Source: Lacibacter sp. H407
Lineage (GTDB): Bacteria; Bacteroidota; Bacteroidia; Chitinophagales; Chitinophagaceae
Length of the DNA: 64,000 bases
Reading direction: 5' to 3'
Assembly (NCBI RefSeq): GCF_037892605.1
Contig: NZ_JBBKTU010000001.1
Location: 1,116,001 to 1,180,000, forward strand
The translations under genes and the position numbers were made by a program. Below, piece by piece: positions 59,548 to 64,000 of the stretch (within the stretch, counting starts at the first letter, position 1; each line of letters opens with the position of its first letter). The notes under the pieces were generated by a model that worked only from the letters and a program-made list of their open reading frames with translations, made no database searches and was not told where the DNA came from.

Positions 59548-62313
59548 ATGAGAAAAGCCTTTGTATGGTTCGCCTTCCTCATTATTTCTGTTTGTTGCCA
59601 GGCTCAGTCGTTTGAGATTGAACGGCTGCGGAAACAAATACAGGAACATCCGCAGCAGGATACGTTTCGGGTAAACCGCCTGAATGAAATTTGCAACGCC
59701 AGTCCCATGATCTCTGTTGATGAGATGGAAAAATTTGCTGCCGAAGCGTTGATGCTTTCCCGTAAGCTGAATTATACAAAAGGCGAAGCGTATGCACTTC
59801 TCGGCACAGCAAGAGTAACAAATCGTAAAGGTAATAAGGCCGCAGCGCTAACATTGCTTCAGCAAACCGATTCAATTGCAAAACAAATAGGCGACCAGCC
59901 CTTGCAATGGTGGGCGATGGTACGATCCGCCAGTTTGAACAACGAAGATTACAGGCTTATCCTTTCCGAATCAATAAAAGCGGAAGCTTTTGCGCAGCAA
60001 ATCAACAACAATGAATTAATAGCGAGATCGCAGAATCAAATTTCATCTTTTTATTTTTCACTTGGTGATTATGCACTTGCCCTGGAATATGGTATTAAGG
60101 CCCTGAAAAAAGCCGAGACGCTGAATATTCCTCTTATTTTATATGGTAGTTATGATAACCTGTCAAGCATCTATTCATTGATTGGAGAGTACGATAAGGC
60201 GAATGAGTATCTTCAGAAACAACCAGGTTTGATCAAGCAGCTTGGATTAGGCAACGAACAGCTGGCTAACTTATACAACGCCTTAGGTGAAAATGCCCGA
60301 CTGGCAAAAAAATATCCCGAAGCCATTGGTTATTACAAACAGTCAATTGCTGCAACAAAAAATATCTATTCTATTGCAATTGCAAACAGCAACCTCGCAG
60401 ATGTATATGTAAATCTTGATAGCCTACCACTTGCTTTTCAATATGCTGATCTGGCAAAAGCAGGTTTTATAGCAGCAAATAATTCTGAAGCTGATTCATG
60501 GGTAGAAAGCATCCTTGCCCGTGCCTACCTGAAAAAAAATATGCCCGACAGTGCCTTGTATTATGCAAAAGCAGGCTACGACAACGCTAGCCAAACAGGA
60601 ATTATGGAAGATATCCTCAGCACTTCCAAATCGATGGCTGATGCATATGCACTCAAGAATGATTATAAAAATGCTTACCTCTATTTTAACCGCTACATCA
60701 ACAGCAGAGACAGCGTGATTGGTGCAGAAGTAAAAAATAAAACGACTGTTCTTGAGCATAATTTTGAAATGGAGAAAAAAGAAGACCAGATCGAATTATT
60801 AAATCAACAAAAAAAATCACAACGGTTTTTTCTTATTAGTGCACTGATCGTACTGGGACTTATTCTCATTTCAGCCGTTCTGTTGCTTCGCAATATCCGG
60901 CAAAAGCAAAAAGCCAATCGAATCCTGCAACAGCAAAAACAGGAAATTGATGAAAAGGCAAAAGAGTTGGCATTGCAAAAAGATAATCTTGAAAAATCGT
61001 ACAACAATGTAGAGTTACTTGGCGAGATAGGCCGCAAGATCACTTCTTCACTTTCCATCGAAAAGATCATTGGAACTGTGTACGACAATGTAAATACATT
61101 GATGGATGCTTCTATTTTTGGTGTTGGCATTTATCACGATGATACAAAAACGATCGACTTCCCCGCTACGTATGAAAACGGAAAAGCATTAGATGCTTAC
61201 AGCAATTCCATTTACGATCAAAACCGGTTTGCCGGTTTGTGTTTTATCAGCGGAAAAGAGATCATCATCAACGACCTTAGTACAGAGTACAGTAACTATC
61301 TGCAAAATATTCCAACTCCAATTGCCGGCGATCAGCCCGCTTCACTGATTTATTTACCGTTGAAGGTGAAGGAAAAAATGTTTGGCGTTATTACTGTACA
61401 AAGTTTTCAAAAAAATGCATTTACCGACTATCATGTAAACATGTTGCGCACCATTGCTATTTATGCCGCCATTGGTCTGGAAAATGCAGAATCGTTTAAA
61501 AAATTAAACGAAACAGTTAATAACCTCAAGGAAACGCAGAAGCAACTCATTCAGTCAGAAAAAATGGCGAGCCTTGGTGAACTTACAGCAGGTATCGCAC
61601 ATGAGATTCAAAATCCGTTGAATTTCGTGAACAACTTTAGTGAGGTGAGTACTGAGCTAACCAGAGAACTGGTTGAAGAAGTAGAACAGGGAAATACAGA
61701 AGAAGTGAAATCCCTTGCAAAAGATCTGATCCAGAATCTTGAAAAGATCAACCATCATGGTAAACGTGCCGACTCGATTGTAAAAGGTATGCTCCAACAC
61801 AGCCGCAGCAGCAGCGGCCAAAAAGAGTTGACCGATATCAATGCGCTGGCAGAAGAGTATTTGCGCTTATCGTATCATGGGTTGCGTGCAAAAGACAAAT
61901 CGTTCAATGCCAAATTTGAAACTGACTTTGATGCATTTGTTGGTAAGGTGGAAGTTATAGCGCAGGATATTGGCCGTGTTGTTTTAAACCTCATCAACAA
62001 TGCGTTCTATGCAGTGAATGAACGCAAAGCGCTCCAACAGGCAAAAGGCGAAGAATACACACCTACTGTTATTGTACGCACCAGGAAAACTACGGATGGT
62101 ATTACGATCTCTGTAACAGACAATGGTAACGGCATTCCCAAAAAAGTATTAGACAAAATATTTCAACCCTTCTTTACCACCAAGCCTACCGGCGAAGGAA
62201 CGGGATTAGGTTTATCGTTGAGCTATGATATTATACGAACACATAGCGGCGTACTCAATGTGGAAACAAAAGAAAATGAAGGAACCACTTTCAACATTCA
62301 ACTACCAATTTAA
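59548..62313 (+). CDS. TPR-GAF membrane histidine kinase
   Basis: The product has 921 residues. A signal peptide (AFVWFAFLIISVCCQAQ) is followed by a periplasmic TPR solenoid (about 30-400), a membrane helix (about 426-448, FFLISALIVLGLILISAVLL), a coiled coil, and a cytosolic GAF domain (about 490-650, LGEIGRKITSSLSIEKII...FGVGIY). HisKA follows with H685 in IAHEIQNPLNF, then HATPase (about 795-921). The core matches the other island kinases but is slightly more diverged near the end (IIRTHSGVLNVETKENEG). It is followed 12 bases later by the stand-alone receiver gene, the best candidate for its partner. Confidence 0.94.
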   Translation: MRKAFVWFAFLIISVCCQAQSFEIERLRKQIQEHPQQDTFRVNRLNEICNASPMISVDEMEKFAAEALMLSRKLNYTKGEAYALLGTARVTNRKGNKAAALTLLQQTDSIAKQIGDQPLQWWAMVRSASLNNEDYRLILSESIKAEAFAQQINNNELIARSQNQISSFYFSLGDYALALEYGIKALKKAETLNIPLILYGSYDNLSSIYSLIGEYDKANEYLQKQPGLIKQLGLGNEQLANLYNALGENARLAKKYPEAIGYYKQSIAATKNIYSIAIANSNLADVYVNLDSLPLAFQYADLAKAGFIAANNSEADSWVESILARAYLKKNMPDSALYYAKAGYDNASQTGIMEDILSTSKSMADAYALKNDYKNAYLYFNRYINSRDSVIGAEVKNKTTVLEHNFEMEKKEDQIELLNQQKKSQRFFLISALIVLGLILISAVLLLRNIRQKQKANRILQQQKQEIDEKAKELALQKDNLEKSYNNVELLGEIGRKITSSLSIEKIIGTVYDNVNTLMDASIFGVGIYHDDTKTIDFPATYENGKALDAYSNSIYDQNRFAGLCFISGKEIIINDLSTEYSNYLQNIPTPIAGDQPASLIYLPLKVKEKMFGVITVQSFQKNAFTDYHVNMLRTIAIYAAIGLENAESFKKLNETVNNLKETQKQLIQSEKMASLGELTAGIAHEIQNPLNFVNNFSEVSTELTRELVEEVEQGNTEEVKSLAKDLIQNLEKINHHGKRADSIVKGMLQHSRSSSGQKELTDINALAEEYLRLSYHGLRAKDKSFNAKFETDFDAFVGKVEVIAQDIGRVVLNLINNAFYAVNERKALQQAKGEEYTPTVIVRTRKTTDGITISVTDNGNGIPKKVLDKIFQPFFTTKPTGEGTGLGLSLSYDIIRTHSGVLNVETKENEGTTFNIQLPI

Positions 62314-62325
62314 ACTTACATAACA

Positions 62326-62700
62326 ATGAACATTTTAGTAGTAGACGACGAACAGGATGTACAGGTATTGTTTGAGCAACGTTTTCGCAGGGAAATAAAA
62401 ACCGGTGAATTTAATTTTGCTTTTGCTTTTTCGGGAGAAGCAGCTCTCACTTATCTCCAGGAGCATGGACATGAAGCTGTGCTTATACTCAGCGATATCA
62501 ACATGCCCGGCATGAGCGGCCTTGAATTACTGGAACACATCAAACAGAAATACTACAAACCACCTCCTGTTGTAATGATGATCACTGCTTATGGTGACGA
62601 AGAAAATTTTAATACAGCCAAACGTCTTGGCGCAGATGATTTTTTAACAAAGCCGGTTGATTTTACATCACTGAAAGAAAAACTAAAAACTATCAACTAA
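62326..62700 (+). CDS. Stand-alone receiver (CheY-like) response regulator
   Basis: The product has 124 residues, a single receiver domain. The acidic pocket is in LVVDDEQD, the phosphoacceptor is D57 in LILSDINMPGMSG, the conserved threonine is in MMITAYGD and the lysine in FLTKPVD. No output domain is attached, so it must act through protein contact or as a phosphorelay intermediate. Its stop overlaps the start of the receiver-cyclase gene by one base (TAATG). The two receivers closely resemble each other (SDINMPxMxG, FxTKPxxF), suggesting a shared set of kinases. Confidence 0.95.
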   Translation: MNILVVDDEQDVQVLFEQRFRREIKTGEFNFAFAFSGEAALTYLQEHGHEAVLILSDINMPGMSGLELLEHIKQKYYKPPPVVMMITAYGDEENFNTAKRLGADDFLTKPVDFTSLKEKLKTIN

Positions 62701-63734
62701 TGGCCAAAATACTGGTAGCCGATGATGAAACGGATCTTGAGGTGCTGATCAAACAAAAATTCAGGCAAAAGATACGTGAGCAGGAGTATGAATTTGTTTT
62801 TGCCATCAACGGAACAGATGCACTGGAAAAAATCCTGCAGCATCCCGATGTTGATATTGTGTTGAGTGATATCAACATGCCGGAAATGGACGGACTGACC
62901 TTACTGAGCAGATTGGGTGAATCGAATCCATTGATCAAATCGGTGATCGTATCAGCTTATGGTGATATGGAAAACATCCGCACCGCCATGAACCGAGGTG
63001 CATTTGATTTTATTACCAAGCCCATCAACTTTGAAGACCTGCAGGTTACAATGGAAAAAACGTTGAAACATGTTCTGCATATCAAGGATACCTTAAAGGC
63101 GATCAAAGAAAACAATATCCTGAAAATGTATGTAGATGAAACGGTGCTCAATTTTATGGGCAGCCGTGAATATGAAAGTTCGTTAATGGAAAACGAAACA
63201 CTGGAAGCCACGGTTATGTTTGTTGACATTTGCAGCTTTACTTCGATCAGCGAAACCACCAGTGCCGATGCCGTGGTACATCTGCTCAACAATTATTTTG
63301 ATGTGATGGTGAAAGAAATTATTGCACAGGGCGGCCACGTTGATAAATTTATCGGCGATGCTGTGATGGCAGTGTTCCGTGGAAATTTTCATCTCGACCG
63401 TGCCATTGATGCAGCATTGGCAGTTCGCAGCAAAGTTGCTATGCTGCCGTCGGTGTCGGATCAATTCACACCTAAAGTATCCATTGGTATCAACAGCGGG
63501 GAAATGATCTCCGGTAATATTGGCTCCGTTACATTAAAGCGGCTGGACTACACCGTTATTGGTGATACAGTAAATACAGCACAACGTTTACAGTCAATTG
63601 CAAAACCCAACCAGATCGTTATCAGTGAAGCGGCGTGGCACAATGTAAAGGAATCATTCAACTGTAGAAAAGTGGGTGATGTAGCCTTGAAAAATAAACA
63701 ACAGGAAGTAGCGGTATATGAAGTAATGGATTGA
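62700..63734 (+). CDS. Response regulator with class III adenylate/guanylate cyclase output
   Basis: The product has 344 residues. The receiver (1-125) has LVADDETD, D57 in VLSDINMPEMDG and FITKPIN. A short helical linker leads to a class III cyclase domain (about 165-344) with both metal aspartates, D176 in MFVDICSF and D220 in KFIGDAVMAVF. The transition-state residues are in YTVIGDTVNTAQRL. It should make cAMP or cGMP when its receiver is phosphorylated. The domain looks catalytically complete. It is coupled by a TAATG overlap to the lone receiver and is the last plus-strand gene, making it the likely output of the kinase island. Confidence 0.94.
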   Translation: MAKILVADDETDLEVLIKQKFRQKIREQEYEFVFAINGTDALEKILQHPDVDIVLSDINMPEMDGLTLLSRLGESNPLIKSVIVSAYGDMENIRTAMNRGAFDFITKPINFEDLQVTMEKTLKHVLHIKDTLKAIKENNILKMYVDETVLNFMGSREYESSLMENETLEATVMFVDICSFTSISETTSADAVVHLLNNYFDVMVKEIIAQGGHVDKFIGDAVMAVFRGNFHLDRAIDAALAVRSKVAMLPSVSDQFTPKVSIGINSGEMISGNIGSVTLKRLDYTVIGDTVNTAQRLQSIAKPNQIVISEAAWHNVKESFNCRKVGDVALKNKQQEVAVYEVMD

Positions 63735-63738
63735 TGAA

Positions 63739-64000
63739 TTACTTATGCAGCATTTCTTCTGCACCTTTCCAGTTTTCGGGAATACCATCATGAGCATACT
63801 TTATTGCATTTCCCATAAATAGTTTTGCAGTGTGATCGTCCGGATCAATTGCAAGGATGGTTTCAAACAACCGGATTGCATCATCAAAGCGTTGCTCAAA
63901 ATAATGGTTCATCGCCTGGTTAAACTGTAATAATGTATTCATTTTTATTGCTGATTTAACGGCACTGTCGCCGTTGATGCATTCAATAATACTCAGCAGA
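63739..64000 (-). CDS. C-terminal tail of an adenylate/guanylate-cyclase-type protein (partial, runs off the window)
   Basis: The minus-strand frame stays open from the stop at 63739 to the window edge. An ATG at 63942 could start a 67-residue protein, but the preceding codons are open and read LLSIIECINGDSAVKSAIK. Joined to TLLQFNQAMNHYFEQRF, DDAIRLFETILAIDPDD and GIPENWKGAEEMLHK, this matches the TPR-like tail that follows the cyclase domain in many class III cyclases (I-E-x-x-GD, F-x-x-A-x-x-x-Y, PDD, W-x-G-x-E-x-M-x-x-K). So this is probably the end of a second, larger cyclase gene, convergent with the one at 62700, with four bases between their stops. Confidence 0.7.
   Translation of the reverse strand, partial: LLSIIECINGDSAVKSAIKMNTLLQFNQAMNHYFEQRFDDAIRLFETILAIDPDDHTAKLFMGNAIKYAHDGIPENWKGAEEMLHK

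Overview
The window looks like a chromosomal segment of a Bacteroidota bacterium, most likely a Chitinophagaceae relative. The evidence is AT-leaning DNA, no convincing Shine-Dalgarno sites, a few TAnnTTTG-like promoter boxes, a hybrid beta-propeller/AraC sensor kinase, many exported enzymes, and families typical of that phylum (DUF1624, DUF2306, DUF418, DUF885, P1 and M19 peptidases, MEVHHH membrane proteins). I see no rRNA, tRNA, CRISPR array or intact transposon. Family names come from reading motifs, not from a database search.

Layout. (a) 0.1-7.6 kb: two divergent SAM methyltransferases, then an accessory-looking patch of small unknown genes carrying two copies of a 68-bp hairpin repeat, then an Fe-S repair protein, an acetyltransferase and an exported dipeptidase. 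(b) 7.7-12.0 kb: a palindromic intergenic element and a 1375-residue hybrid sensor kinase with an AraC output. (c) 12.2-42.6 kb: a mostly plus-strand run of exported or membrane proteins. It holds Tat-type oxidoreductases (amine oxidase, intradiol dioxygenase), many amide/peptide hydrolases (M28, serine hydrolase, amidohydrolase, P1, DUF885, M20 carbamoylase, agmatine-deiminase-like lipoprotein), two APC permeases, and repeated DUF1624 and DUF2306 membrane proteins. At 36-39.8 kb lies a tandem array of four paralogues with near-identical N-termini and divergent C-termini. (d) 42.8-64 kb: a dense signalling island.

The signalling island is the most unusual part. It holds a 49-residue small ORF, two FIST sensor proteins flanking an NTF2-like protein, a soluble histidine kinase with no sensor, a TPR kinase, an exported protein with CotH-like motifs, a 1953-residue kinase with an NTF2-like head and eight tandem GAF-like modules, a beta-propeller kinase and a TPR-GAF kinase. 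These are followed by a stand-alone receiver and a receiver-class III nucleotide cyclase. The C-terminal tail of what looks like another cyclase enters from the right edge on the minus strand. All five kinases share an almost interchangeable catalytic core, and a decayed 3' scrap of a sixth lies at 55.92-55.99 kb. My inference is a many-sensors-to-few-outputs network ending in cyclic-nucleotide synthesis, built by repeated duplication of one kinase core onto different sensor modules.
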